Part shown: piece by piece, positions 18,404-27,192 of the stretch | Layout: each line of letters begins with the position of its first letter | How positions within the stretch are numbered: the first letter of the stretch is position 1 | NCBI RefSeq assembly: GCF_000953675.1 | Contig: NZ_LN679998.1 | Span: 457,911-521,910 of the forward strand | DNA length: 64,000 bases | DNA from: Paraclostridium sordellii | Lineage (GTDB): Bacteria; Bacillota; Clostridia; Peptostreptococcales; Peptostreptococcaceae | Direction of reading: 5' to 3' | The notes under the pieces: model-generated | What the model was told of the DNA's origin: nothing | Database searches by the model: none | Seen by the model: only the letters and a program-made list of their open reading frames with translations | Program-made: the position numbers and the translations under genes

Positions 18404-19738
18404 ATGAGAGTTGTTATAATTGGAGCAGTAGCTGCGGGGATGAGTGCTGCTGCAAAGTTAAAAAGAAGTAAACCTGAATACGATGTTATAGTTTATGAAA
18501 AAACTGATGTAGTATCATTTGGAGCTTGTGGCCTTCCATACTTTGTTGGAGGATTCTTTGATGATCCTAACAATATGATAGCTAGAGCTCCTGAGAAATT
18601 TAGAGAGAGTGGAATAGATTTAAATATATTTAATGAAGTAATTTCAGTAGATACAGAAAATAAAAAATTAAAAGTTAAAAATGTAAATACTGGAGAAACA
18701 TTTATAGATTCTTATGATAAATTAATGATAGCAACGGGAGCTAGCAGTATAATACCTCCAATTAAAAATGTTAAGCTTGAAAATGTATCAACATTAAAAA
18801 GTTTAGATGACGGAGTTAAAGTAAAAGAGTTAATGAATAAAGATGAAATAAAGAAAATTGCTATAATAGGAGCTGGATTTATAGGTCTTGAAGCTGTTGA
18901 GGCTGCTAAGAAGTTAGGAAAAGAAGTGGTAGTTTTCCAATTAGAAGATAGAATATTACCTCAAGTATTTGATAAAGAAATAACTGATATATTAGAATCA
19001 GAAATAAGAAAGCATGAAGTAGATTTACGTCTAGAAGAAATAGTTAGTGAATTAGTTGGAGAAACTAAAGTTGAGAAAGTAGTAACAAACAAAGGTGAGT
19101 ATGAAGCTGATTTAGTTATAATAGCTACAGGAGTAAGACCTAATACTGCTTTCTTAAAAGATACAGGAATGGATATGTTGCCAAATGGAGCTATAATTAT
19201 AGATGAATTTGGAAGAACTTCAATAGAAGATATATATGCAGCAGGAGATTGTGCAACTATACAAAATATAGTAACAGGACAAGATTCATATGTTCCTCTT
19301 GCAACTGGAGCTAATAAATTAGGTAGAATAGTTGGGGAAAACTTAGCTGGAGCTAACAACTCTTTCCAAGGTTCTTTAGGGTCAAGTTGTATAAAGATTA
19401 TGGATATGGAAGCTGCGGCGACTGGACTTACAGAAACTCAAGCATCCAAGTTAGGGGTAGAAGTTAAAGCTAAATTTATATCAGACTTTAACCAAACTAA
19501 CTATTATCCAGGTAGAGATAAGATGTATGTTAAACTTGTTTATGATGCAAGTACTAAAGTTATATTAGGTGGCCAAGTAGCAGGATTTAAAGATGCTGTT
19601 CAAAGATGCAATGTAATAGCTGCTTGTATATTTGGAAAATTAACTACTAATCAATTAGGTATGTTAGACTTATGCTATGCACCACCATTTGCTAGAACTT
19701 GGGATATATTAAATGTAGCTGGAAATGTAAGTAAATAA
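18404..19738 (+). CDS. CoA-disulfide reductase / NADH oxidase-family flavoprotein
   Basis: Class III pyridine nucleotide-disulfide oxidoreductase with a single redox Cys (C42 in FGACGLPYF). It has an N-terminal FAD-binding motif (IIGAVAAGMSAA), a central NAD(P)H-binding motif (IIGAGFIGLEA), and the second FAD motif YAAGDCA. The family reduces CoA-disulfide, O2 (to water or peroxide) or polysulfide; sequence alone does not decide which. 444 residues. Flanked by terminators, so a single-gene unit. A role in oxygen or thiol defence is likely in an anaerobe. Confidence 0.85.
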   Translation: MRVVIIGAVAAGMSAAAKLKRSKPEYDVIVYEKTDVVSFGACGLPYFVGGFFDDPNNMIARAPEKFRESGIDLNIFNEVISVDTENKKLKVKNVNTGETFIDSYDKLMIATGASSIIPPIKNVKLENVSTLKSLDDGVKVKELMNKDEIKKIAIIGAGFIGLEAVEAAKKLGKEVVVFQLEDRILPQVFDKEITDILESEIRKHEVDLRLEEIVSELVGETKVEKVVTNKGEYEADLVIIATGVRPNTAFLKDTGMDMLPNGAIIIDEFGRTSIEDIYAAGDCATIQNIVTGQDSYVPLATGANKLGRIVGENLAGANNSFQGSLGSSCIKIMDMEAAATGLTETQASKLGVEVKAKFISDFNQTNYYPGRDKMYVKLVYDASTKVILGGQVAGFKDAVQRCNVIAACIFGKLTTNQLGMLDLCYAPPFARTWDILNVAGNVSK

Positions 19739-19744
19739 TTAATG

Positions 19745-19780
19745 AAAAAGTAGATTAAAATATTTTAATCTACTTTTTTT
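19745..19780 (+). terminator. Terminator after the CoA-disulfide reductase gene
   Basis: AAAAAGTAGATTAAAA and TTTTAATCTACTTTTT form a 16-bp palindromic stem with a T run. Confidence 0.9.
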
Positions 19781-19911
19781 ATTTTACAACCATTTAAAAA
19801 TATAATGATTATAAGAAGAAATATAAATTTTACTTATGATTTAAATGATAGTAAAATAATATTTGTGATTTGAAAATCGGACTAATATTATTAATATATG
19901 GAGGAATATTT

Positions 19912-21177
19912 ATGGAAAATACAATGGAAGCTATTGCTACGAATAATTTATTAATAATATTTTCAGCAATAGTTATAACGGGAATTATATTGGGAAAATT
20001 AAGTGAAAAACTTAAGATTCCAGATGTAATATTATATTTAATAGCAGGAATTGTAATAGGTCCAGCAGTTTTAAACTTAATAAGTGTAGACTCATTTCCA
20101 ATAGAAAATAATTTAATATTAACTTTTGGATCAGCTTTTATACTTTATGAAGGCGGGAGAGAAGTCAATTTGAAAGTCTTAAATAAGGTTAAGGTGAGTG
20201 TAGGATTATTAGCTACACTAGGAGTTATAATTTCAACTGTCGTAGTTGGGTTTGCAACGAATAAAATATTTGGGCTACCAGTTATGACATCTTTATTAGT
20301 TGGTGGAATAATTGCATCAACTGATCCAGCAGCCCTTATACCTGTCTTTAAACAAGTAAGTATAAAAGAAAAAATAAAGCAAACTGTAGTTAGTGAATCG
20401 GCTTTTAATGATGCGGTAGGAGCTATAATAGTAAGTACATTATTAACTATAGTTACATCTGGAAGTTTTTCAGTTGGAGAAAGTGCAAAAGAGCTATTAA
20501 TAGCGGTATTTGTAGGTGTAATTATTGGAGTATTAGTTGGATATGTATTTTCAGTGCTTATATCTGATAAAAAGTGGGGAATATTTCACTCATATGCACC
20601 AATAATCTCTATTCTTAAAGTTGTATTAGCTTATGAATTAGCTACATTATTACATGGTAGTGGTTATATGGCTGTATTTATAGTAGGACTTATAGCTGGA
20701 AATAAAAAGTTATTTGGATTATGGGTTCCAGAAGAAGATTTTCAATCTGAATATCATTTTAGAGAAAGCATAGCATCTTTATGCCGTATGTCTATATTTG
20801 TAGTTTTAGGAACTCATGTAGATTTAGGAGCACTATCTCAATATTGGTTACCTTCATTAATGGTAGTTATAGTGCTAATGTTTGTAGCAAGACCTCTAGT
20901 AGTTTTAGTTTGTACTTTATTTGATATAAAAGCTAAGTGGAAAATGAATGATAAGTTATTTATGATGTGGGTAAGAGAAACTGGAGTTATACCTGCAGCT
21001 TTATCTGGTATAGTTGTTTCTATGAAGGTGCCTGGATATGAAGTGATTTCATCAGTAGTATTTATGACAATATTAATAACGCTTATAGTACAGGCTAGTA
21101 CAACAAAACTAGTAGCTAAACAATTAGATGTTTTAGAAGTAGAAGATGAAAGTTTTGAACTTAAAAAAGTTGCATAA
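19912..21177 (+). CDS. CPA-family cation:proton antiporter (NhaP-like)
   Basis: Polytopic antiporter of 421 residues with about 12-13 transmembrane segments. Key motifs are STDPAALIPVF and ESAFNDAVGA, which holds the Asn-Asp pair typical of CPA1-type electroneutral Na+(K+)/H+ exchangers. There is no C-terminal RCK/TrkA-C domain. ATG 19912 is chosen because GGAGG lies 7 bases upstream; an in-frame upstream reading from 19870 adds a hydrophobic stretch that includes the ribosome binding site. Ion specificity is not readable. With the Kup transporter 1 kb downstream it suggests a cation homeostasis neighbourhood. Confidence 0.85.
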   Translation: MENTMEAIATNNLLIIFSAIVITGIILGKLSEKLKIPDVILYLIAGIVIGPAVLNLISVDSFPIENNLILTFGSAFILYEGGREVNLKVLNKVKVSVGLLATLGVIISTVVVGFATNKIFGLPVMTSLLVGGIIASTDPAALIPVFKQVSIKEKIKQTVVSESAFNDAVGAIIVSTLLTIVTSGSFSVGESAKELLIAVFVGVIIGVLVGYVFSVLISDKKWGIFHSYAPIISILKVVLAYELATLLHGSGYMAVFIVGLIAGNKKLFGLWVPEEDFQSEYHFRESIASLCRMSIFVVLGTHVDLGALSQYWLPSLMVVIVLMFVARPLVVLVCTLFDIKAKWKMNDKLFMMWVRETGVIPAALSGIVVSMKVPGYEVISSVVFMTILITLIVQASTTKLVAKQLDVLEVEDESFELKKVA

Positions 21178-21184
21178 AAATATG

Positions 21185-21229
21185 AAAAAAGACAGTAGAT
21201 AAATTAAAAATTTGTTTGCTGTTTTTTTA
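21185..21229 (+). terminator. Terminator after the antiporter gene
   Basis: A 13-pair stem using several G-U pairs, ACAGTAGATAAAT (21192-21204) with ATTTGTTTGCTGT (21210-21222), then seven T. Confidence 0.8.
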
Positions 21230-21251
21230 TTTATAAAAAATAAAATTTCTG

Positions 21252-21282
21252 TTGACCCTAACACTATGTAATACTTTAATAT
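21252..21282 (+). promoter_or_regulatory. MerR-type promoter with 19-bp spacer
   Basis: TTGACC (21252-21257) and TAATAT (21277-21282) are separated by 19 bp. Over-long 19-20 bp spacers are the hallmark of promoters activated by MerR-family DNA distortion. It lies 20 bp upstream of the MerR-family start codon, implying autoregulation. A shifted -10 (TTTAAT at 21275) would give a normal 17-bp spacer, so the reading is not certain. Confidence 0.6.
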
Positions 21283-21301
21283 GTTTTTAGGAGGGAAAAA
21301 G

Positions 21302-22066
21302 ATGTATAAAGTAAATGATATATCAAAATTAACAGGCGTAAGTATTAGAATGCTTCATCATTATGATAAAATAGGACTTTTAGTACCAAGTGAAAAAACA
21401 GAAAAAAATTATAGATTATACAGTGATGAAGATATAAAAAAACTCTATCAAATATTAATATTTAAGGAATTAGAATTTCCTCTAAAGAAAATCAAAAGTA
21501 TTTTAGAAAGTAGTGACTTTGATAGAAAAGAAGCTCTTAAGTTACAGAAAGATTTAATGATAAAAAAGAAAAAAAGGATGGATGAAATTATTCAATCTAT
21601 AAATGAAGTTATTGATAATTTAGAAGGAGATAAAAAAATGAGTGAAAAGAATTTTAATGTATTTAATTATGAAAAAGTAAAAGAACATCAAAAAAAATAT
21701 GAACATGAGACAAAAGCTAAATATGAAAAAACAAATGCTTATAAAGAATGTAATGAAAAAACTTCTAATTATTCAGAAAATGATTGGAAAAGAATTTGTG
21801 AAGAAGCTAATTATATTTATAATGAACTGGCAAAATTAATGGATAGGAATCCAGAAGATAAAGAGGTTCAATATGTAGTTGAGAAATGGAGAAATCACAT
21901 AACTGACAATTATTATGAATGTACTATTGATATATTTAGAGGGTTAGGAATTATGTATGTAGCAGATAATAGATTTAAGAAAAATATAGATAAAACTAAA
22001 GATGGATTAGCCGAATTTTTAAGTGAAGCTATAAAAATTTATTGTGATAAATTTAGCACAATTTAA
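21302..22066 (+). CDS. MerR-family regulator with C-terminal TipAS domain
   Basis: Transcription activator like TipAL/Mta. Residues 1-70 are the MerR winged helix (YKVNDISKLTGVSIRMLHHY), 70-115 the dimerisation coiled coil, and about 125-254 a TipAS-type drug-binding domain (QYVVEKWRNHI, GLGIMYVADNRFKKNID). TipAS domains bind thiopeptides and other bulky compounds in relatives. ATG 21302 is chosen by AGGAGGG upstream; an in-frame start at 21281 adds the ribosome binding site. 254 residues. No efflux gene is adjacent; the next gene is kup, with its own promoter. Confidence 0.9.
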   Translation: MYKVNDISKLTGVSIRMLHHYDKIGLLVPSEKTEKNYRLYSDEDIKKLYQILIFKELEFPLKKIKSILESSDFDRKEALKLQKDLMIKKKKRMDEIIQSINEVIDNLEGDKKMSEKNFNVFNYEKVKEHQKKYEHETKAKYEKTNAYKECNEKTSNYSENDWKRICEEANYIYNELAKLMDRNPEDKEVQYVVEKWRNHITDNYYECTIDIFRGLGIMYVADNRFKKNIDKTKDGLAEFLSEAIKIYCDKFSTI

Positions 22067-22077
22067 AAAAACGTATA

Positions 22078-22228
22078 ATCTCGAAAGATAATAAAATCAA
22101 TATGAATTTGAGTAAATATAATATTATTTATATAAAAACAAGCAATAAATAAGCTTATATCGAGATAGACATTAAAAGATAATGCGAATATAATGGTCTG
22201 AAAATTATTATTAAGGAAGGAATCTCGT
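22078..22228 (+). promoter_or_regulatory. kup promoter region with repeated ATCTCG motif
   Basis: Promoter TAGACA (22166-22171), 17-bp spacer, TATAAT (22189-22194). The motif ATCTCGA at 22078-22084 is inverted as TCGAGAT at 22160-22166, abutting the -35 box, and ATCTCG recurs at 22222-22227 between the ribosome binding site and the start codon. This could be an operator array. I do not see the conserved core of the c-di-AMP (ydaO) riboswitch that precedes some K+ transporter genes. Confidence 0.5.
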
Positions 22229-22229
22229 T

Positions 22230-24173
22230 ATGAGCAGTAATAAAAAGGTAACTATAGCATCGCTATTAGTAGCACTAGGAATTGTATATGGAGATATAGG
22301 AACATCGCCATTATATGTTATGAAAGCTATATTAGCGACTAATAAGGGATACATCTCTAATAACTTAGTATTAGGTGGTGTATCGCTTGTTTTTTGGACG
22401 TTAACACTCCAGACAACAATAAAATATGTAATTTTAACACTTAAAGCTGATAATAAAGGGGAAGGTGGAATTTTTTCTTTATACACATTAGTCAGAAAAA
22501 GAGCTAAGTGGTTAATAGTACCTGCAGTTATAGGTGGAGCTGCTCTTTTAGCAGACGGCATGATAACACCTCCTGTTACGGTAACTTCATCTGTTGAAGG
22601 ATTAAAATTAATATGTCCATTAAGTACGAAAACAGTTGTTATAGCAGTTATTTGTATATTGATATTTTTATTTTCATTTCAAAGATTTGGAACAAATAAA
22701 ATTGGTAAACTTTTTGGGCCTATGATGTTTGTATGGTTTTCTATGTTAGCTATATTAGGAGTATCACAAATAATAGATTATCCACAGATAATAAAAGCTA
22801 TAAATCCATATTATGCATTGAATTTACTTTTTACAAGTCCGAAAAGTTCGTATATATTAGGTGCAGTTTTCCTTTGTACAACAGGAGCAGAGGCATTGTA
22901 TTCTGATTTAGGACACTGTGGAAGAAAGAATATATACTTTACTTGGGTATTTGTTAAAGTTTGCTTAGTTTTAAATTATCTAGGTCAAGGGGCATGGTTA
23001 ATATCTAGAAATGGTCAACATATAAATGATAATCCATTTTTTCTAATAATGCCAAAATGGTTTGTTATACCTGGAGTAATAATAGCTACATTAGCAGCGA
23101 TTATAGCTAGTCAGGCGCTTATATCTGGTTCATTTACATTGATATCAGAAGCTATAAAATTGAACTTATTCCCAAGACTTAGAGTTAGATATCCTAATGA
23201 GGAAAAAGGTCAAATATATATACCAGCGATAAATTATATACTAGGTGTAGGATGTATATTACTAGTATTATATTTTAAAAAATCAGAAAATATGGAAGCT
23301 GCATATGGTCTTGCAATTACTGTAACTATGCTTATGACAACTATTTTATTATCTCAATTTGAAAAATATAATAGAAGAAAGCCTATCTTAGGTATAGTTG
23401 TTTTAATTGTTTTTGGATGTATAGAATTAAGTTTCTTATATGCAAATTTATTTAAATTTTTCAGAGGTGGATATATAACATTATTTATAGGTCTTTTCAT
23501 AATATTTATAATGTACACTTGGATACATGGTTCACATATAAAACAAAAACATAATCAATTTAGTAAAATATCAGATAATATGGATAAGTTTGAAGCGATA
23601 GAAAAGGATACTGAGTTACCTATATATTCAACTCATACGGTATATTTAACTCAATCTCAAAATAGAAAGTATGTGGAAAATAAAATATTACATTCTATAT
23701 TTAATAAAAGACCAAAACGTTCGAAATTTTATTGGTTTGTTCATGTGAAGGTAACGGATGAACCATATACAATGAATTATAAAGTATATACTATAAAGCC
23801 AAATCAGATATTTAGTATAGAATTTGAATTAGGATTTAGGGTAAGTCAAAGGGTAAATGTCTTTTTAAGAGAAGTAATTCAAGATTTAATTACAACAGGA
23901 GAATTACAATTTATTCCTAAAGAATATATGATAAACAATAGTTGTGATAAGAATGTAGGAGATTTTAAATTTGTAATATTAGAAGAAATTTTATCTAATG
24001 AAAGTAACCTAAATAAATGGGACAATTTAATTATGAGTTTTAAAGTCTTTATTAAAAAGATTACAGTATCTCCAGAAAAATGGTTTGGAATTGATACAAG
24101 TATTGTAGAAATTGAAAAAGTGCCTATAACAATAGGTAAAAGAAATAAAGTTAAGTTAACTAGAGTTCATTAA
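22230..24173 (+). CDS. kup: Kup-family potassium uptake transporter
   Basis: Proton-coupled K+ importer of the KUP/HAK/KT family. It begins with the diagnostic GDIGTSPLY motif (residues 21-29), has about 12 transmembrane segments to residue about 430, and a cytoplasmic C-terminal domain of about 210 residues. 647 residues, normal. ATG behind AAGGAAGG. Monocistronic: own promoter upstream and a terminator downstream. In Gram-positives these carriers are often controlled by c-di-AMP; nothing in the sequence shows this directly. Confidence 0.93.
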   Translation: MSSNKKVTIASLLVALGIVYGDIGTSPLYVMKAILATNKGYISNNLVLGGVSLVFWTLTLQTTIKYVILTLKADNKGEGGIFSLYTLVRKRAKWLIVPAVIGGAALLADGMITPPVTVTSSVEGLKLICPLSTKTVVIAVICILIFLFSFQRFGTNKIGKLFGPMMFVWFSMLAILGVSQIIDYPQIIKAINPYYALNLLFTSPKSSYILGAVFLCTTGAEALYSDLGHCGRKNIYFTWVFVKVCLVLNYLGQGAWLISRNGQHINDNPFFLIMPKWFVIPGVIIATLAAIIASQALISGSFTLISEAIKLNLFPRLRVRYPNEEKGQIYIPAINYILGVGCILLVLYFKKSENMEAAYGLAITVTMLMTTILLSQFEKYNRRKPILGIVVLIVFGCIELSFLYANLFKFFRGGYITLFIGLFIIFIMYTWIHGSHIKQKHNQFSKISDNMDKFEAIEKDTELPIYSTHTVYLTQSQNRKYVENKILHSIFNKRPKRSKFYWFVHVKVTDEPYTMNYKVYTIKPNQIFSIEFELGFRVSQRVNVFLREVIQDLITTGELQFIPKEYMINNSCDKNVGDFKFVILEEILSNESNLNKWDNLIMSFKVFIKKITVSPEKWFGIDTSIVEIEKVPITIGKRNKVKLTRVH

Positions 24174-24176
24174 ATT

Positions 24177-24222
24177 AAAATAGCCATAAGTAAATTAAAA
24201 AGTTTGCTTATGGCTATTTTAA
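24177..24222 (+). terminator. Terminator after kup
   Basis: AAAATAGCCATAAG (24177-24190) pairs with CTTATGGCTATTTT (24207-24220), extended by TAAA/TTTG inside. Confidence 0.88.
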
Positions 24223-24555
24223 TTTATTTTTAAGTTGGTTAGTAGTAAAATTTATATATCAAAGTAAATCAGATATATTTATAGTAGATATATACTTATA
24301 AAAGTCAATTTTAGAGAAGTATGTGAATGATGAAAACTATAATATTACCTAAAATATAAATTTTCAACAACATTTAAAATATTTCCTGGTAAATAATTTG
24401 ATTTTTTTGTTACAATAATGATATTAATCATTGTTGTTAGTGTGGGAGAATAAAAATTAATTTAAGCTCATTTTTAAAGTTAATAGTTTAATAATCAATA
24501 GTTGATTTACAGAGATATATAGTGAGTAAGATTTATTAGTAGATACTAACAATAA
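24223..24555. other. 333-bp gap without a gene; possible orphan transcription unit
   Basis: No convincing reading frame on either strand. It holds a promoter-like TTGATT (24398-24403) with TATTAA 18 bp downstream, overlapped by an 11-bp dyad: ACAATAATGAT (24412-24422), loop ATTA, ATCATTGTTGT (24427-24437). The strong terminator at 24556-24591 lies downstream, so a short RNA of roughly 160 nt from the plus strand is conceivable. The rest is featureless AT-rich DNA. Confidence 0.35.
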
Positions 24556-24597
24556 AAAAAGAGATAGGTTAAAAGTTACCTATCTCTTTTTATTTAA
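24556..24597. terminator. Bidirectional terminator downstream of recX
   Basis: AAAAAGAGATAGGT and ACCTATCTCTTTTT form a 14-bp stem with A/T runs on both sides. On the minus strand it ends recX. Confidence 0.88.
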
Positions 24598-24602
24598 TAT
24601 AT

Positions 24603-25244
24603 TTAACAATAATCGGACTCATCAAACTTAAGTAATTTATTTAAGACTCTTTTAATAATGTCATAGCTAAATCCTTTATAAGCTAAATGCTGAGATATTT
24701 TTTGATATATTTTATTTCTATCTTCATTTTTAACTCGTTCATACCTTTTTTTAGCTAAGTGCATAGCATTCTCAAACTCAACATCAGAATCGATATCAGA
24801 AATAACTGAATCTATAGTACTTCTATCTATTCCCTTGTTGTATAGATTTTGTCTTATTTTATTTTTACCACATTTATTTACTGATAAATTAGTATTAGTT
24901 ATTCTTTGAGCTAAATCTTCATCATCTACAAAGTTATATTTTCTTAAAAAGTCTAAAACTTCTTCTATTATATCTTCATCAAAATCATTTGAAAGCTTAT
25001 TTTTTATGTTTTTTTCTGACTGAGGAGCCTTAGAAAGTATATTTAAAGCTTTATTTTTAGCTTTTATATACATCTCATCATGAAGCATACTTCTTAAAGT
25101 ATCTTCATCTATTTCCATACCTTTCTTCAAATTCAATGTAAAGACTAATTCTTTGTATATACCCATAAAAAATTGTTCGTTTAAATATATATTAACTCTA
25201 TCTTCCTTTTTTTTTTGAGCTTCTATTTTGGTTATTATAGCCAT
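24603..25244 (-). CDS. recX: Regulatory protein RecX
   Basis: Modulator of RecA filaments. 213 residues of helical repeats; family stretches include SEKNIKNKLSNDFDEDIIEEV and LAQRITNTN. Minus-strand start ATG behind GGGAGG. Low overall conservation is usual; length and repeat layout support the call. recA is not in the window. Transcribed divergently from nadD. Confidence 0.88.
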   Translation of the reverse strand: MAIITKIEAQKKKEDRVNIYLNEQFFMGIYKELVFTLNLKKGMEIDEDTLRSMLHDEMYIKAKNKALNILSKAPQSEKNIKNKLSNDFDEDIIEEVLDFLRKYNFVDDEDLAQRITNTNLSVNKCGKNKIRQNLYNKGIDRSTIDSVISDIDSDVEFENAMHLAKKRYERVKNEDRNKIYQKISQHLAYKGFSYDIIKRVLNKLLKFDESDYC

Positions 25245-25349
25245 AAAAACCTCCCTTACTTAAAATATTTATACTTTAATATATTTTAAAATATGTACAA
25301 AATTATACAGCAAAATGTAGAATAATTGTATCTAATAAGTAAAAATTAA

Positions 25350-25358
25350 TGATACAAT
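25350..25358 (+). promoter_or_regulatory. Extended -10 promoter for nadD-yqeK
   Basis: TGaTACAAT, an extended -10 element without a good -35 box, 31 bp upstream of the nadD start. Confidence 0.5.
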
Positions 25359-25388
25359 ATAAGTATAAAGGACAAAAGGAGATATTTG

Positions 25389-26078
25389 ATGAGAATTGAT
25401 GAATTAGTTTTAAAAGCTAGGAATATAAACAACCTAAAGTCAAATTTTCATAAAATGGGAAATGAGAAAATAAGAATAGGTATAATGGGAGGAACTTTTG
25501 ACCCTATACACTATGCACATTTAGCAACAGCGGAATTTATAAGAGAAACTTACAATCTAGATAAAATAATATTTATACCAACGGGAAACCCACCACATAA
25601 ATCAAAATTAAGAACGGATAAGCTAGATAGATACAATATGGTATTATTAGCCACAATGAATAATAATAATTTTGTAGTTTCTGATATAGAAATAAATAGA
25701 AAAAACAGGACTTATACAATTGATACATTAAAGGAATTACATAGATTATATCCAGATGCAAATATATACTTTATAACAGGGGCTGATACTATTTGTGATA
25801 TAGAGACATGGAAAAGTTTTTCAAAAAATTTTGAATTAGCAACCTTTATTGCAGCAAATAGACCAGGAGTAAATTCTAATGATGCTAGAGTTAAAATTGA
25901 GAAATTAAGAAAAAAATATGGTGCAAAAATAAGGTCTGTAACTGTTCCTTCATTGGATATATCGTCAACCTATATAAGAGAACATATAAAAGTTGGGAGA
26001 TCTATAAAATATTTAATACCAGAATATGTAGAAACTTATATATGTGAAAAAAATATATACATAAATGGAGATGAGTAG
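25389..26078 (+). CDS. nadD: Nicotinate-nucleotide adenylyltransferase NadD
   Basis: Makes deamido-NAD from nicotinate mononucleotide and ATP. Nucleotidyl-transferase motif GTFDPIHYAH at residues 35-44 and the C-terminal ISSTYIRE. The ATG at 25389 has AAAAGGAGA 7 bases upstream and is favoured; this gives about 27 residues before the domain, more than usual. An internal ATG at 25455 (M23) would give a typical length but lacks a ribosome binding site. Followed by yqeK and rsfS, as in Bacillus. Confidence 0.93.
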   Translation: MRIDELVLKARNINNLKSNFHKMGNEKIRIGIMGGTFDPIHYAHLATAEFIRETYNLDKIIFIPTGNPPHKSKLRTDKLDRYNMVLLATMNNNNFVVSDIEINRKNRTYTIDTLKELHRLYPDANIYFITGADTICDIETWKSFSKNFELATFIAANRPGVNSNDARVKIEKLRKKYGAKIRSVTVPSLDISSTYIREHIKVGRSIKYLIPEYVETYICEKNIYINGDE

Positions 26079-26080
26079 AT

Positions 26081-26650
26081 TTGGATTTTGAAGGTATAAA
26101 ATTTAAGCTAAATAAAATGCTTCCAAAACATAGAATACTACATTCAGAAGGTGTAGCAGACTGTGCAGTAAAATTAAGTGAAATTTATGGATACGATAAA
26201 GAAAAGGCATATTTAGCTGGGATACTTCATGATTGTGCCAAATATTTAAGTCATGATGAAGTTGATTATTATGTAAAAAAGTATGAAATATATTTAGATG
26301 AATATGAAACAGATAGTTTAGCACTCTCTCATAGTGTAATAGGTTCGATACTTGTTAGACATGAGTTTTTAATTGATGATATAGATATAATAACAGCTAT
26401 TAGATATCATACAACAGGAAAAGCTAAAATGGATATTCTTGAAAAAATAATATACATTGCAGATTTAATAGAAGTAAATAGAGATTATCCAGGGGTAGAT
26501 GAACTTAGAAAGCTAGTTTATAGTGGAAAAATGGAAGAAGCTTTATTGAAATCTTTTAACAATACCATAAAACTAGTCATAGATAGAAATCAAATTATAC
26601 ATCCAAGAACTGTAGAAGCTAGAAATTATATTTTAAATAAGAGAATATAA
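26081..26650 (+). CDS. yqeK: YqeK-type HD-domain phosphohydrolase (TTG start)
   Basis: HD-domain enzyme; Firmicute YqeK proteins cleave diadenosine tetraphosphate symmetrically. Metal ligands are visible as His in LHSEGVADCAVKL, the HD pair in GILHDCAKYL, and His residues in ALSHSVIG and IRYHTTG. 189 residues. TTG start two bases after the nadD stop, with GGAG about 10 bases upstream, suggests translational coupling. Middle of nadD-yqeK-rsfS; rsfS has its own promoter as well. Confidence 0.9.
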   Translation: MDFEGIKFKLNKMLPKHRILHSEGVADCAVKLSEIYGYDKEKAYLAGILHDCAKYLSHDEVDYYVKKYEIYLDEYETDSLALSHSVIGSILVRHEFLIDDIDIITAIRYHTTGKAKMDILEKIIYIADLIEVNRDYPGVDELRKLVYSGKMEEALLKSFNNTIKLVIDRNQIIHPRTVEARNYILNKRI

Positions 26651-26777
26651 TTTAAAATAAATAATCACAATATTAAAAAGAAATAGTAGTATATTAATAT
26701 AATTTAAAAAGTGAAAATATTTTGAAAATAAGTTAATACTAATGACATAAATAACTATTAGTAAAGTTGGTTTTTTG

Positions 26778-26786
26778 TGGTATAAT
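26778..26786 (+). promoter_or_regulatory. Extended -10 promoter of rsfS
   Basis: TGG-TATAAT is a consensus -10 with a TGn extension; the -35 region (TTAGTA) is weak. It lies 37 bp before the rsfS start. Confidence 0.6.
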
Positions 26787-26823
26787 ATAAAAACGCGAAA
26801 AATAAGGAAGGTAGGAATTTAAC

Positions 26824-27174
26824 ATGACAGTAGAACAAATGGTTAAAGTTATATATGATGCTATCGATGATAAATTAGGTAAAGATATATCTATAATAAA
26901 AGTTGGAGAAGTGTCAAGCTTATGCGATTATTTTGTAATAGCAACAGCTGGATCTCAAAGACAAGTAAAAGCTATAGCTGATAATGTAGAAGATGAACTT
27001 ACTAAGTTAGAAATAGAATCTAGAGGAAAAGAAGGTTACGAAACTCAAGAGTGGATATTACTAGATTTTGGAGATATAATGGTTCACGTATTCAATGAAG
27101 AAAATAGAGCATATTATAATTTAGAGAAAATGTGGAAAGATGCTCCATATGTTGATGTTGACACATTAGCATAA
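26824..27174 (+). CDS. rsfS: Ribosomal silencing factor RsfS
   Basis: Binds L14 on the 50S subunit and blocks subunit joining when nutrients are low. 116 residues with the family blocks LCDYFVIATAGSQRQVKAIA and EGYETQEWILLDFGDIMVHVF (the latter split by normal substitutions). Third gene after nadD and yqeK, the order seen in Bacillus. The last codons overlap the -35 box of the leuS promoter. Confidence 0.95.
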   Translation: MTVEQMVKVIYDAIDDKLGKDISIIKVGEVSSLCDYFVIATAGSQRQVKAIADNVEDELTKLEIESRGKEGYETQEWILLDFGDIMVHVFNEENRAYYNLEKMWKDAPYVDVDTLA

Positions 27175-27186
27175 TAATTATATAAT
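27158..27186 (+). promoter_or_regulatory. Consensus sigma-A promoter of leuS, inside the rsfS 3' end
   Basis: TTGACA (27158-27163), exactly 17 bp, TATAAT (27181-27186): perfect consensus in both boxes. The -35 box is coding sequence of rsfS, and the -10 lies 7 bases after its stop. Confidence 0.88.
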
Positions 27187-27192
27187 TAAAAA

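Noticed and set aside
22067-22229. c-di-AMP (ydaO) or purine riboswitch in front of kup, suggested by GTATAATC and the gene's function
   Set aside because: The conserved cores of neither class are present, and the promoter at 22166-22194 leaves only about 30 nt of leader.
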